This document shows positions 1 through 12,742 of a stretch of DNA of 64,000 nucleotides, one piece after another. Source of the DNA: Parietichytrium sp. I65-24A (Eukaryota > Sar > Bigyra > Thraustochytrida > Thraustochytriidae); the NCBI GenBank assembly GCA_012862575.1, contig BLSF01000048.1:67797-131796 (forward strand), read 5' to 3'. A program made the position numbers and the translations under genes. Every line of letters starts with the position of its first letter. Position 1 is the first letter of the stretch. The notes under the pieces were generated by a model. The model worked only from the letters and a program-made list of their open reading frames with translations. It ran no database searches and was not told where the DNA came from.

Positions 1-1182
1 TGGCGAGCCCATGGCGTGTGGGATGTCGTGGTGTACAAATCTGAAGATGGTTCGGAGCGATTCGAGCCGCGGCTTCTGCAGCCGAATTACTTTCGTCGCT
101 TTCCAAAGTCCCCGGACGATGTGCAATTTTTTAGAGACTACTTGAGGCCATTTATGGTTCTATACATCAGCCGTATTCGTGCTTTGATGCCGCGGGCTAT
201 ACTCTTCGCTGAAGGCGATGGGTTCGGGGAACGAGAATTTGTGTGGGACCATCGAGACCCTCCCGGGGTAGTCAATGCATCACATTGGTACGGTAAGTAA
301 CGACATGCAGGACCGGCAGCCCGTCTTCTCTTTATTTGGAGCAGCCTTTGTCAATTCTGTCACTGACTTTTTGTTTTGCTTTTTGCAACGACACACTCTT
401 TCCTTCACTATATAGACGGCTACACGTTATTCACAGCGAACTTTAGCCCAAAGTTCTCCGTCGATGTGAGCACCAAACTCCCTGTCTTTGGGCGAACAAG
501 AATTGGTGCGATGCACACTCGAGACCTGAAAGGAATTTCAGAGCTCCCTCGGGCTCTTGACGGCTCCAAGATTGAGATTCCAACCCTTATTGGTGAATTT
601 GGGATCCCGTTCAACATGAACAACAAGTACGGATTTCGAACGGGGGACTTTAGAATGCATTCCCAGGCGATGACTCTGTACTATGAGGTAATGGATGCCT
701 TGCAGCTACACTCGACTCAGTGGAACTACTGTGCTGACAACAGTAACGAATGGGGCGACAACTGGAACTTGGAAGACCTTTCCCTCTTCTCACGGGACCA
801 GCAAAAACTCCCGTACACCGTGGACCTCAACAGCGGCGGACGTGGCATCACCGGTTTTTCAAGGCCATACGCTCCATTTGTGTGCGGCGTTCCTCTTGTG
901 ACCAACTTCAACCGGCGCACCCAGCGCTTCGAGCACGCATACGAACCAAACTCTCGAAACTTTGACGTTGGCAATTTTCAGCACTCCACAGAAATTTTCG
1001 TTCCTGATGTGCAGTACCTCTCTCCGATGAGCGCCTCTGTTGTTCAATTCGACATAATTGTTGAAGGCGGGAGGTACTTGAAAGAGCAGTACGCGGGATT
1101 TCATGTGATTTATATCTGGGCGGACCCAGCCACCTTTACACATCGGAAAGCGGTGCATGTGATTATTCAGAAGGCCAACTAA
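1..1182 (+). CDS. Glycoside hydrolase family 5, endoglycoceramidase/sterylglucosidase-like (3' part)
   Basis: The frame is open from base 1, so the gene starts upstream. Exons are 1-292 and 416-1182, with intron 293-415 (donor GTAAGT, acceptor TATATAG). The split codon gives Asp in HWYDGYTLF. 352 residues are visible. The IGEFG motif (after IPTL) carries the expected catalytic nucleophile Glu. A Trp/Asn-rich stretch follows (STQWNYCADNSNEWGDNW), then a C-terminal beta-rich region with EIFVPDVQYLSP. These match the C-terminal half of the barrel plus the beta-sandwich domain of GH5 enzymes that act on glucosylceramide or sterylglucosides. The acid/base Glu would lie off the window. Substrate is inferred from family resemblance only; another GH5 beta-glucosidase is possible. 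No membrane anchor is seen at the C-terminus. Confidence 0.85.
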
Positions 1183-1448
1183 TGGAATCGCTAACAGTAA
1201 TGTATCCCCAAATCCCCCTAACCTTTAGATAGATGTTAATAGAACAACCACTAGTACTTCAACTCCTGTTCCGTCATCGATGTGTTTCGCGAGCATGATG
1301 TTGTGCACAATGAACTTCCGTTCTGCGAGCAGCTGAATCTGTACGCTGTAAGCTCTGGCTATGGTGGGTTGAGTGGGCGCAAGCGGGCCTTCTCTCTGGC
1401 CTCTCTCGACCCCTTTTCTCCGGGGAGTACGAGCAAGTAAAGTACAAG

Positions 1449-2606
1449 ATGTTGGCGTCCAGAGGCGCAGGATTGCTCAGCCTTCCGGACTCTATTTGGG
1501 GCGCGATCTGGTCTTTCCTGGACTGGCGCGACGTGGAGAGCCTCAGCGTGGTGTCCCGCTACCTAAGTTTGGATTACATCGGCCCGTACATTACCCATAT
1601 ACATCGCGGGCCTGACGCAAGGGCACCGTTCCGCCACGGCGATGGGCGCCTCCAGCATCTGCTCTCGAAATGCTCGCTGCTGAGCCACTTTCATGTTGAC
1701 TGCTGCGAAGGCCTTTGTGAGGACGAAATACGACAAGCTTTGGACACGCTTGAGCGGCTGCAATGCCTGTATTTAGGCGGCTTGGCAGTCTTGTCAGAGG
1801 ATTCCTTGGAACCTTTGACCAAAGTATCTTCGTCTTTGCAGGAAGTTGCTTTGTCCGGATGCATTTTGATTCCTTCTGGGGCGATTTCCCAGCTCATTGG
1901 GCAAACATTCTGTGGGATTCAACGTTTAACCCTTGAAGGCTTCAGAGAATTTGCGGACGAGCATTTCACCCTTTTAATTGACAAGTGTGCAAGACTCGAA
2001 TATCTCAAGTTGAAAGGATGCAACCAACTGGAATGCCTTACATTAGGTAATCCTTGCACTTCCCTTAAAGCTCTGGTACTCGAGATGTGCAAAGCTCTTG
2101 GTTCGGTGTCTTTCGAGTCACTCCGCGATATTTGTCTACCTAGTCTCGTTCACTTGGACGTTTCTTTGGTTTCTTTTGAGGAGCCCGGGCTTGCAAGTTT
2201 ATTCCATCAAGCTCCCAAACTTCAGTACGTTTCGGTCAGTGGCTGTCAAAACCTTACTCACCTCAGTTTAAGCAGGTTGGAAGAGCTTGAAGAGCTGTGT
2301 TTGAGCTGCCTCAAAAGAATAGAATCAGTCACGGTATCTCATGCCCCGAGTTTGAGAAGCATTCAGATGTGGGGTTGCACTCAACTCGAGTACTTTCTGT
2401 CCGAGCGTTGTAATTCCCTTCGAGAGCTAGACTTGTCTATGCACGGTTGTCTGCGCAATGTGGTCTTACACGATATGCAATCTCTAGAACTGCTCAACCT
2501 TTACGGGTGCCCTGAGATTCGGCAGGATGGCGATGATGTCCAAGTCACCGACTGCAATCCTGATATGTCCATACAATATCAGCCTGCATTCTCTGCTATC
2601 TTATGA
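1449..2606 (+). CDS. F-box / leucine-rich-repeat protein
   Basis: Single exon, 385 residues, from the first ATG. Residues 9-48 fit an F-box: LSLPDSIWGAIWSFLDWRDV followed by SLSVVSRYL. The rest is a run of cysteine-containing LRRs of the RNI/AMN1 type (L..L.L.GC..L patterns, for example LEYLKLKGCNQLECL and LELLNLYGCPEI). F-box/LRR proteins bind Skp1 through the F-box and hold substrates on the LRR arc for SCF ubiquitin ligases, so a ubiquitin-ligase adaptor role is likely. The target is unknown. It is convergent with the LRR gene at 2878-4432, whose stop lies about 270 bases downstream. Confidence 0.85.
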   Translation: MLASRGAGLLSLPDSIWGAIWSFLDWRDVESLSVVSRYLSLDYIGPYITHIHRGPDARAPFRHGDGRLQHLLSKCSLLSHFHVDCCEGLCEDEIRQALDTLERLQCLYLGGLAVLSEDSLEPLTKVSSSLQEVALSGCILIPSGAISQLIGQTFCGIQRLTLEGFREFADEHFTLLIDKCARLEYLKLKGCNQLECLTLGNPCTSLKALVLEMCKALGSVSFESLRDICLPSLVHLDVSLVSFEEPGLASLFHQAPKLQYVSVSGCQNLTHLSLSRLEELEELCLSCLKRIESVTVSHAPSLRSIQMWGCTQLEYFLSERCNSLRELDLSMHGCLRNVVLHDMQSLELLNLYGCPEIRQDGDDVQVTDCNPDMSIQYQPAFSAIL

Positions 2607-2877
2607 ATACCCCGCAAGGTTTTAGCGCAGATGTATAGTGTAAAAGGACATCCAAATTCAACAAGAAGCGCCACCACGCAGCTATTCGAGAAGGACTGGG
2701 ATTAGTGAAAGTTTCGGTTCAATTAGTGGAAATTATCTGTCGTCCGAAGCATGTCCTTGTCTCCACACTCGAGAGAGTACCGCTACGTCGACATACAGCT
2801 CTCAGTCAGGTACAAGGTCAATTGATTGAGAAACAGCACCCTCTCGACCAAGCAAAAGAAATTAGAAAAGGTTGGTG

Positions 2878-4432
2878 TCATATGTGTAAGAACGTGCAAC
2901 CCTCTCCGAGCCACGCAGCGACTTCATTCCGAACCCGGTTGTTGGAGAGCACCAAGGTCTCGAGCGTATGATGCGCGGTCCCTGCACGTACCAATGACTG
3001 CGCGCCAGCCTGACCAATTTTGTTGAATCCAAGTTTCAAGACTTGAAGTTTAGAGCCGGGGAGCGAGAGCATTAGCGTTGTCAGATGCTTTGCACCTTCG
3101 TCGCCGATTTGGTTGCTGCTTAGATCCAAGAGTGAGAGCATGAACAATTTATGAGGAGCAACTGATACAAGGTGAGAGACGATGATGCTTAAAGCACTGT
3201 CTCCGATACAGTTTCCTGGTAGGGCGAGTATCGTTAGTCTAGTGTGCTTGCCAAGAGATAGGGATCTGAGCAGTCTTACTGCGCCTTGGTGTCTAATATA
3301 ATTATTTGCCAGGTTAATTTTGTTCAGACGAGGCACCGCACCCGCCGCGAGGACTTTTGACAAACACCGAACACCATCTTCACCAATATTAGGGCCCATG
3401 AGGGTCTCCGTTGACGATGAGTAAAAATGTGGAAATTGCTTCTCGGCCCCGTGTCCAGCGCGCTCTTGTTTCAAAAACTCAACAAGCGGCCAGATATTAT
3501 AGGCTTGCAAGAGAGAGTCCTGCGCGAAACATTCTTGTTAGTGAGCTATGTTGGAGCCATGATCAAACGCATTCAAAAAACAAACCTACCCGCTCATCAA
3601 GCTCTGGGCTATACCTTACGAATAATGTGCCCAGCGGTCGGTTTACTGGCTTTTCCCGAACGTCGCAAGAGATTGTGCCTGAAGAAATCAACAGCTTGCG
3701 CACTGTCTCGGTCAGATCCAAGTCAGCTCTTTGCTGTTCCTTTCGAGCAGCTTCGCTTTCCAGCTGAATTCTGACTCGCTCCTCCTCTTCCATGGCCTTT
3801 CTCGCTCGCTCGAGCTCTGCCAGTCTATTTCGTTCGGCCTCACCTTTTTGCAGGGCCTTGTCGAGTTGTTCACGCTCGTAAATTTTCACCTTGGCCATTC
3901 CAACAGCGACCTTTTGCCTCGTCGGTCCGTCCTCCTCGGCTAATTTGGCTTCGTGGTCCTTGATGTACTCCCTGAACCTATCCTGAAAATCGGTTGACTT
4001 TGCAGCCTTGACGTTTGCCTCAATGATAGCCTTTTTCTTCGCGCGAGCAGCCTTTCTCTCCGCTTCAATGGCTTCGCTCTGCAGCCTTTTCCTGCGCTCT
4101 TCTTGCCAAACCAGGCTAGGATACTCTGCTCGGAATTTCTCTTCATCTTTCTGTCGCCTCTCCTCGTATTCCTCCAACGCGATTTCCTGTGGGAACCCCT
4201 TGGAGTCAGCATACACCCTCAATTTCCACCAAAGCTTCTTCCTAAGTGGCTTCATTTTGAGTTGCTCCTTTGCGTGTTCCATCAGCGCGCGGCCCCTGCT
4301 CACGCGCTCATTCTCTGCCTCAAATACGGACGCCCCAGTCAGACTTCGTCTTAGGTTGGACACCGAGAAACGCTTTCCCTGGCTCCGCAGAGCGTCATTC
4401 CTCCGCTCGCGCTTGATGCCGGCTACCCGCAT
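2878..4432 (-). CDS. Coiled-coil plus leucine-rich-repeat protein (RI-like)
   Basis: Two exons, 4432-3590 and 3519-2878, joined in phase 0 across a 70-base intron (donor GTAGGT, acceptor GCGCAG); 494 residues. ATG 4432 is the first Met after an in-frame TAG. Residues about 80-255 form a long, highly charged helix rich in E, K, R and A (likely coiled coil), preceded by KKLWWKLRVYADSKGFPQE. The second exon encodes about five ribonuclease-inhibitor-type LRRs (NKINLANNYIRHQGA, LDLSSNQIGDEGA, LKLGFNKIGQAGA, LVLSNN). No enzymatic motif. Helix-plus-LRR proteins of this kind are common among cytoskeletal and ciliary scaffold proteins, but function here is unknown. Divergent from the IQ/ankyrin gene at 5513. 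Confidence 0.8.
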
Positions 4433-4559
4433 GCTTGCTGCCTCCTCTCTCTATGTCACGACCTCCCTCAGGAACTCTTCTCTGCAAGACGACGAGATCC
4501 GTGGCCGACCTGCAGAGCGCCCTCAGAGCGGTGCCATGCGCACTTGGTGCAGAGCGCAG

Positions 4560-4615
4560 AGCTCAGGGCTCAAGGCTCAGGGCTCAGGGCTCAGGGCTCG
4601 GGGCTCAGTGTCTGT
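4560..4615. repeat. GGCTCAGG-type short tandem repeat
   Basis: Several imperfect copies of a 7-8 base unit (GGCTCAGG, GGCTCAAGG, GGCTCGGG) in tandem. Intergenic. Confidence 0.8.
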
Positions 4616-5216
4616 CCTCGAGTACCCCCGGTCGCTACTACCAGTCCTACCAGTCCACCCTTTGCTCCTGCGCTCGAGACTGGCTTGTCTGGCTTGTCTG
4701 CCTTGTGGATTGTGAGACTGAAACGAGAGTGGCCTTCAAGTTACGCAACACGACACGTGCACGTGCTAGCATTTGATGTACAAGCGATCCAGACCGTGGC
4801 GCGAGGGAACTGGTGAGAATTTAGTCGCTTATACAGGCGTTCGTCAGTTGAAAAGGTTACTACATTTTAGCAGAGACATTCCTCTCGCACCCTGCCGTCC
4901 ACGTCCTACAGCAGGCTAACGACCAGACCTAGAAAAGTTTTACAATTTAACAAGTCTGATAGTAGTGGGCAACATGGGGAAAAGGCTACCACGCTTCGAG
5001 TTTCCAACCGGATCACGAACAAGGAGCTGTTCTTGCATCAATCCGTTTGTTCCCGTTTTGGCTCGGACTCGAACGCGGACTCGAACGCGGACTTGATTGT
5101 CTCGGTTGCGTTTTAATCAAGACCGGCCCACTTCCAGCCAGCCACTCTCGCATACTCTCGCATAATACCAGCCACTCTCGGCCACTCCAGACTGCGCTTA
5201 ACGCCGCGGCGCCAAC

Positions 5217-5279
5217 GACAAAAACGACAACAAGACACAACAACGACAACAACGACAACAACAACAACAACAACAACAG
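5217..5279. repeat. CAA trinucleotide microsatellite
   Basis: Mixed ACAACG and ACA units becoming a pure CAA run. It gives an Asn-rich frame on one strand and a Val-rich frame on the other; neither is judged a gene. Confidence 0.85.
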
Positions 5280-5512
5280 CGCCAAAGAGCGTGTCAGTGC
5301 AATTCGTTTCGCTAGAAAAGGAGTGACCAGGAGCAAAGGCGACCCACAAGAGATCTCCAAGGGGAGGGAGCGGTTTGCGGATGCCTTGGCCTTTTGCGCG
5401 TATCGAGTAGACTCTGGATTGGTTGCCAGCTCTGGGACTACTTTTTCTCATCATCCGTCCTGGCAGGTAAAGAAGAGGGCACAAAGTGCTGGCCATAGGC
5501 GCGCGCAATACG

Positions 5513-8500
5513 ATGAACGCTTGGATAGAGGAACAGGTCTTTCGCGAACAAGACAAAGTTATTGCTCGAAAACTTGACCCTGATGCGGGGAGGCTTTTGT
5601 AAGTTTGGAACGCGCTTTGTAAAGGTAAGAGCTGATGAACCCCCAGGCTGGTGCTAACCAATTGATGTCTCTTGCCCCAGTTACTTCAACACGCGACGGA
5701 GCACGCACAGCGACATCATATCTGTCGTAACAACAGTAGAGAAATGCACGGATGACAGCTGGAACGCCCTTTTGCACGGTAGCAGGGAGGAGAGCAAAGG
5801 GGGCGAGAAGCCACACTCAATCTTAGCAAAGTCACCACTAGCCCAGTCTCTGAGCCCCAAACGGCGAAAACAAAAGCTGGGAAGGCCGAACCTGAAGCAA
5901 AATGTAGCGCTAAAGTTCGAGGAGGCCCAGTTTCTTTCCAAACTAGGGCTTAGAAGGCAGCATCGCGAAGAGGTGGAGGATGAAGCCGCTCGAAGAATTC
6001 AGAGAGTCGCGCGAGGATGGTTGATGAGGAGGTGGCTCAAAAGAAATTCTGGCAAGCTTCGGTTACAGCAGAAAATGAAGAGTAAGTGGTGCTGGAGTTG
6101 TATGTTTTCATGGCATAAGTTTCTTGTCTAACGTTTTCCCGCGTCCGGCTTTCTCAGTGAGCTATAAGATGATTTCGAGACAGGTGAGGCTGAAATTGGA
6201 GTTTGCAGAGAATGCCAAGCGAACTGAGGACCTCAGAGAGCGCGCAAGTATATCACTTCAATCGATATGCAGGATGTATTTAGCGAAAAAGGCGTCGAGG
6301 AAAGAGCGCTTTGTCAGAAATGTCGAAACTTTGAGCGAGTCTGCAACAAAAATCAATACTTTTGTGCGAAGCTGCTTGAGCACAAAATTTTTCGAGGGAC
6401 TAAAACAAAGAAGGGAGACAGAGCGCGTTCTTCGTGCAGCGACCTGCATTCAATCCTTATTTAGGATGTGGCACAAAGGAAAACGCATCGCGATCATGGA
6501 AAGAGCCCGCCTGAAACGTTCAGGTGCGGAGTGTATTCAGCGCTTTTGGAGGGTAAGCATGGCGCGGTGGGTACTTGAGGAGGAATCGGCTCGCAGGATT
6601 GCCAACTTGAGAGCTAGAGCGGCCATTTCTATCCAAGCCATGGTTCGCGGTGTTTTGGCACGATCCCGATTCGACCACATACACTCGGAGCGCGACAATC
6701 TCTTACGCGAAGCAGCTGCTCTTTCCATTCAACGTGTGTTTCGGGGCTGGCTTTTTGGCCGTGCTAGAGTTCAGTACATTCGAATGTGTGCGGAGAGAAT
6801 CACGAAGATGTGGAATGCGGTCCATGTACAAAGGGTAACACGGGGACATTTGAGCAGGAAAAGGGTGGCTACTATTAGACGCGAGAGACTGACTGACATA
6901 TTCTACCAAACGAGAATCGGGAATCGGCAGCAAGTCGAAGACCTTAATGCTTTGGTGCCGTGCATTGATTTGGAAGATATTAACGGGGATACTGTTTTAA
7001 CGTTAGCCTGCCGTCATGGGCACAAGAAAATTGTGAAGAAGTGTCTCAAGTGGAATCTTGATCTCAACCACAAAAACGATTCAGGGTTATCTGGGGCGAC
7101 TTTGGCAACTCAAAACGGGCATGGAGAAATTGCCGAATATCTTATTTGCAAGGATGCCGAGTTGTCCAAATTCGGGCGTACCATCCTTCACGATGCGTGC
7201 TACATGGGACTAGAAGGTGTGGTCCTTGCTTTGCTGAGCCGAGATTTCGATGCCAACACTCCTGATACCAGCGACCAGAATCGCACTCCGCTGCACAAGG
7301 CAGTGATGAATATCTGCAACGTCGAGATTATCAACATTCTTGTGGATGCTGGCCGAGCGCGGATCGATGCTCAAGATGACGAAGGATTGGCTCCTCTTCA
7401 CATCGCTGCAGAAAAGGGACTTTCGGAGGCGGTCAAGGCCCTGCTCAAAGCAGGCGCAAATGTCGCTCTACAGGACTCCCGAGGAAGAACTCCTTGGCGT
7501 ATTGCAGTGATGCAAGGAAACGATGATTGTGCAGACCTACTCAAAGATGGTTGGCAGTCATTGGCAGATGACACTTCGGATGATTCAGTCGACGAGTCTG
7601 AGCTGAAACGATTCCTGCAAATTCCAGAGAGCTTGATTGCAATGGTGATAGAGAAAGGCGACAAAGTGTTTCTTAAAGCCAAAGCGGCTATTCAAAGAGG
7701 ATTCTCAACAACGTTTCAGGACTCAAATGGAACCAGCCTGTTGATGGCTGCTAGTGAGTCCTCTGCTGTGGAACTTATGAAGCTGTGTATAGAATCAAGC
7801 TATTTGCAAGACAAGGACGGGCAGACGGCGATGCACTATGCTGCAACCCAAGAGGGTGCGATTGACATACTTTTGAAGGGCGTGTCGGAGCCGGTAGACT
7901 TTTTGTTGAAAGCCGACAAGAATGGTGTCTCACCGCTCCACCTCATCGCGGGATCTGGCCTAGTGTCGGAGGCGGCGTTCCGACTTTTGAAACGATCGAA
8001 AGGCATCCATATTAACGATTTGGTAGACAACGCAGGAAACACTCCTTTGCATTATGCTGCCTTTCAAGCCCACGAGGCGGTGGTTGCTGCTCTACTGGAC
8101 ATTGGGGCTTCTTCCTCAGCTCAAAATTTGGAGGGTAACACTCCTCTCCACCACATGGCGACGAACTTTGAAATAGACGGGATATGCGCGGTCACTTGCA
8201 AATTATTGAGTCAGGCATTTCGAGTCGAGAACAAGCAGCTCCAATTGCCGATTCATCTGGCGGCAAAGAGTGGATGCTTGCAACTTTCTACAATCCTCAG
8301 CGTAGATTATTCCGACGGAGTACTTGCGGTGGACGTCGATAGATATACGCCGCTGCATATGGCAGTGCAGAATGACCACGTTCGTGTTCTACGGATGTTG
8401 TTGGATCGCTCGGCGGCCACATGCTCTGCTGATATGAAAATAAGCTTACTGGAACTGTGCGCAAGGCGAAATGGGGCCGAGTCTTGCAAAGCTATCCTTG

Positions 8501-9087
8501 ACGTCGTTGAAGTTGGCGAGGGCAGTCTGCAGTCTGCCCTGACAATCGCAATAGAGCACGGTAATGAAGGTATCGTAAAGTGTATTTTGGACGCACAGCC
8601 GAGCTCGCTTGTAAGCGAAGAGCAATTTGCTCTCGCAATCGACAAAGGGTTTGACAAGGTCTTAGAGGCTCTTCTTCAATTCTGGGAGCACGAACATGCC
8701 ATGCCTTTCTCAATTGACCGTCAAAAGCTCGCCATGGACTGTGTGAGTGTGAGCAAAGCTGACAATGCAAAACTACTCGCAATTCTCTGTGGGGACGTGT
8801 CGAGCTCTGGGTTGTGCCGACTCGCATATGTCGCAGCTTCGAATGGCAAATTGGGTTGTTTCAAACACCTTGTGGGTCGCGATTCCAGGGCGATGGAGTT
8901 TGTGAATGAGGAGGACCACGGGCGTCGCCCGCTACATGTTGCAGCAGCCAACGGGCAAGCAGGTATGGTGAGCTGGCTGCTAGAGAATGGGGCAGATCAA
9001 CAAGCCGAGGACGAGGATGGTGCAAATGCTCTAGTGCTGGCACAAGAAGAGATAGTGGACCTCTTTCTTGACGCTGAAGAAGGATGA
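5513..9087 (+). CDS. IQ-motif and ankyrin-repeat protein
   Basis: Three exons: 5513-5598, 5681-6081 and 6158-9087 (introns 82 and 76 bases, both GTAAGT...CAG), giving 1,138 residues. The first exon starts at ATG 5513 (MNAWIEEQVF). Residues about 130-395 hold seven IQ or IQ-like motifs, for example RRIQRVARGWLMRRW, ISIQAMVRGVLARSR and LSIQRVFRGWLFGRA; these bind calmodulin or similar EF-hand proteins. From about residue 420 to the end come roughly fifteen ankyrin repeats (TPLHKAVMN, APLHIAAEKG, TPLHYAAFQ, RPLHVAAANG). No kinase or channel domain is present, so it looks like a calcium-responsive scaffold. It might be ciliary or cortical; that is inference. The stop is 311 bases from that of the convergent LRR gene. 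Confidence 0.88.
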
Positions 9088-9398
9088 GGAAATTGAGGAG
9101 GTGATACAAGAGAGGCTTCCTCGCTTGATATGCATTCCGAAAAATCGAAAAATCCCATTTCCTTGTTCTGTAACCGTCAGCTTGCGCTTGCTGTTGGGCA
9201 TTTCTATTCGATTGATAATTTAAAAAGATTTATCACTCCATAATCATGAAAATACGATCCAGAATGTAAGTACACGGGCTCCGTTACAAATGATTTCCCA
9301 AACGACGCTACCTTTCCCTGGCTTCGGGCTTTCACGTTTGCAGCGCGGCGCGAAGGAGCTTCTCGTCAAGAGAAAAACAATTGGCCCGTCCTTGCAGG
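9088..9398. other. Convergent 3' intergenic region
   Basis: 311 bases between two converging stops. A-rich near 9220-9260, otherwise nothing recognisable. Confidence 0.5.
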
Positions 9399-12300
9399 TT
9401 ATGTAAAATCGACACCTCTAATGTCTTTGATGTCTTCCACAACAGCAAGTGGAATCGGGTTTCCACCCAAGTAGAACACCTCTCCGGTCACACTGAAAAC
9501 CTTTAGTGCATCTCCGAGTCCAGACGAGATGATAGACTGATCAAAGCAATTAAACTGCATCCATACCCTCTGCAGATTTCCAAACCCTTGACCAAATATT
9601 CTCATTGCGCCTTCACAGGTGAAAAGATTCCAGCCTAGCTTTAGCTCCTCCAGTATCGGGGAGCCTGCAAGCACTTTTGCGAGTGCCACCTCGAGCTCTA
9701 CCGACCCTTGACCGGTGCTTCCAAGAGAATTATGACTCAAGTTGAGATACTTGAGAGTGTGAATCTGCTCAAGAGCCACGCATATCTGTGTCGTGCAAGA
9801 GTTGTTCAGCTCGGTCTGGCTAAGGTTCAAGGAGCACAGTTTCGAGAACGCAAAAGCCTTTGGTCTGCTATCTAGGGCATTTTTAAGTGAACATGCAAAT
9901 TGCGCTCCAAGCTTGTTCCTCGACAGGTCCAAATTCTCGAGGCCACATGTACTTGGGAGGCTAGAGATAAGGTCGGCACACATTGCGTCATCAAGGCAAT
10001 TTTCGCGCAGAGAAAGCAGACGCAGAGGTCCCAGGAGATCTTTCAAGCCCTGCAAAAGACCGTCCACCCCTGCTTTGCCGGTGTGAAAGTGCGAAAAATC
10101 AATCTCTATTGCGTTGTCCGCTGAGGCTGCAGCAGTTGGAATCGGTAATGGAGGAAGACGGTCGCAGGAGACCGTTTTGGGGCTCGATTTGTCATAGAAG
10201 CGTTTCGCGAGAAGAGAGTTCTTCCTCCGTGGGAACACAGTACTAGTGGGGGACCTCGTAGTAAGTTTACTTGCTTGATGAATGCCCCCAGTGCTTGATT
10301 CAAGGCTAGGGACGCTTTTTGCGTGGCTCAAAATAGCCCCACCAGGGACTGGAGTATTGTTTGTGAAGATGTTGCCCCACTCCCAATCTTCGTCCCATTC
10401 CCAGGTACGATAATCCCATTCCACTTTTTCTTTGATCTTCCTCTCGTTTTCGAGTTTGAGCCACAAACTCGCCAATCCCCTGCGCGAGCGATTTTTTAAG
10501 TACGAAAGATCTGATGCCTTGCGGGTCGCGTTCATAGTGAGCAACGACTCCCAAGCCTCTCCCTTGTAGTCGCTGGGCATCTCTACAATATTGAGCTTTT
10601 CGCAGACATTCCTAACAAGCCTGTAAAAAAGCTTTGTCTCTGCATCCGAGCATGCCCGAGAGTCGGCGGCACGTACGATATGTCTTCGCCTATCCTCTTC
10701 GAGAGCTACTATCTTCTCCTCTCTCTCTGTTGCGAGGCGTAAACCCGTCAAAATCTTGGCTCGCTCCGCCAACCACGATCCAATGAGAAAGTGCAGGAAT
10801 GAGTCAAGGGTTACAACCGAGTTTGATGCTTGGCCATCCTTGCCGGCAGTTCCCCCAACTGCTCGAGCGTTGCTATTCTTTTTTGGCTGGTTGCGCGAAA
10901 GCTTTTGCAAGCTCGTGAGAAAGGAGCTTTTGGTCTCGACAGACCAAGGCCGACTCACCGATTTGCTGTCGCATAAGGAATCATATGCTTTCAGGTTCCA
11001 TGCGGTTGAATCGCGAAATAGAATTTCGTGAACCCTTTGTGCCCGCTCTGAACTTATACATCCACATCCGTCTCCAAGGCCAAATACGTCCCTAAATTCT
11101 GCAGGGCTATCGAATGAGGCAATCGCAGCATCGAAAAATACTGTCGAGGCCAGTGAAGTGTGATTTTCAGGACTGAATACCCCAACAAGCTTTGCGAACG
11201 TGGACACTCGCTCGCCCTGGTTTGCGAATTGCCTGAGGGCTCCCGCAATCTCAGCAATATGCTGGTCCGTCATTTTCTTCACTCCGTACTGTTTAAATGT
11301 AAATTCGTACACAAAATTGGACAACGGATCAACCGCCTTTCTATCTCTGCACTTTCTCAGCCAGCAGTCAAAAATTTCGTTCATCTCGATATACAGTGAT
11401 CGAAGACTGAGCTTACGCTGATGTGCACCTTCCGATTGCGCTTGAACAATCGCTTTCTGAAACCCGTCCGGGGGCTCCTTGTAGTACGGAATGTCGAAAC
11501 CAGCTTTGGCGACAGGAAATCGCGAAAATGTATCATCGATGTCATCCGTCCGAATGTCGAGCATACCCCCTGACCAAGCGAGCAGGAACTTGCTTTCGTC
11601 GTCCTCATCGCAATCTTTGGTATCGTCCAAATTTACCGAGCCCGTCGCTTGCTCCAAATGGTCAGGGCTACGCCACCTTCCAACTCCAGAGTCTTCCTGA
11701 ACAATTGAATCCATATCTCTCTCGGACTTCGCCACAATGCTTCTTCCTGACTTGTCTTCTACGTCTTCGCGGTCTGACAAAGACTTTGCGGGCGCTCGAC
11801 TCTGCTTCTTTTGCTGAATTGGCTCCACGAGGTCAAACGCCTCGTCGCAAATCTTTTTGAACCTGAAATAGCTTTCGCGCCCCGGAAGTAGTGGTGCGCT
11901 CTTTCGCATGCAAGATATCAACATTAGTTAATGTGCACAAATGTTTCGGCGTGATGCACGTATATATGCAAACTTACGTCACAGATTAGGCAAAATATCT
12001 CTTTTTCAGGGTCTTCAAAGTCTAAACTGCGGCCCGGCGAACCGCCTCCACCAAGCGACTTTGCACGACCAGTGCTCTCTGACTGACAGATGACATCCCC
12101 GATTGGCCGGATCATGGTTTTCGCATGCGGTCGAGTTCGCTTAGCTCTTCCCCTCTTCTTCTGACTGTCAGCACTCTGTTTTGACTTCTTGTCACGTGAA
12201 ATCTCCTCTTCATCTGCGCTTCCCAAAACTTTGCGATAAAACGTCTCTCCTTCATCGTCAAACAAAACAGCAATTGTCTCTTTGCTCCGCGCACACTGTT

Positions 12301-12742
12301 TACATAGTCGGCATCCGCTTTGGCAGTACTCGACGATGAGCGCGTCAAGCCGCCTTTGCAATTGATCCATATCGACGAGTCCGGCGGACGAATCATTGTT
12401 TTCTTCGGGATCAGAAGTTCTTTCTCCTCCGTCAACACTGCTGTCCTCGTCGTGTTGATTTCCTTCAACATAGGGATGGACAACGACCAGCCTTTCGCAA
12501 ACGCTGCAGCTTGCAGATAGAGTTGAGGGTTTGCTGGCACGACAGCGAGATGGGGATTCAATGTCAATGCCATCGCTGGCGCAGGAGGCGTTGCTCCTTT
12601 CTACTCTAGAGTCGTCTTGTGCATCGTCCTTTTTTAACTGACTCAAGCTCGTCTCAGAAGACGCGTCTGCCCCCAGCGCTGAGGAGAAGGTGCTTGTAAG
12701 GGGAGGAATCTGCTGACTATTCTCGCCTTCAACAGTCCCCAT
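9399..12742 (-). CDS. Large LRR protein with cysteine clusters
   Basis: Exons 12742-11978 and 11900-9399, intron of 77 bases (donor GTAAGT, TAACTAA branch site, acceptor CGAAAG), 1,088 residues. The acceptor is the weakest part of the model. The N-terminal 255 residues are Ser/Asp/Glu-rich with three Cys clusters (CSVCE, CQSGCRLCKQC, FCLICD) that could bind zinc. The middle is predicted helical and holds an unrecognised conserved-looking block (QHIAEIAGALRQFANQGE). The last 250 residues are RI-type LRRs (LLSLRENCLDDA, LDLSRNKLGAQFA, LNLSHNSLG, LKLGWNLFTCEGA). The frame stays open upstream of ATG 12742 for about 35 codons with no ATG, so an extra 5' exon is possible. Function unknown. Confidence 0.75.

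Larger units (their letters stand above)
4433..5512. other. Divergent intergenic region, no gene
   Basis: About 1.1 kb between the 5' ends of the LRR gene (minus) and the IQ/ankyrin gene (plus), so it should hold both promoters. It contains GGCTCAGG direct repeats near 4560-4615 and a CAA/ACAACG microsatellite near 5217-5279. Open frames here are low-complexity products of these repeats. No clear TATA element. Confidence 0.6.

Noticed and set aside
5047-5661. Asn-rich plus frame and Val-rich minus frame over the CAA repeat
   Set aside because: Low-complexity translation of a microsatellite; no start context, splice sites or family motif that fit a gene.
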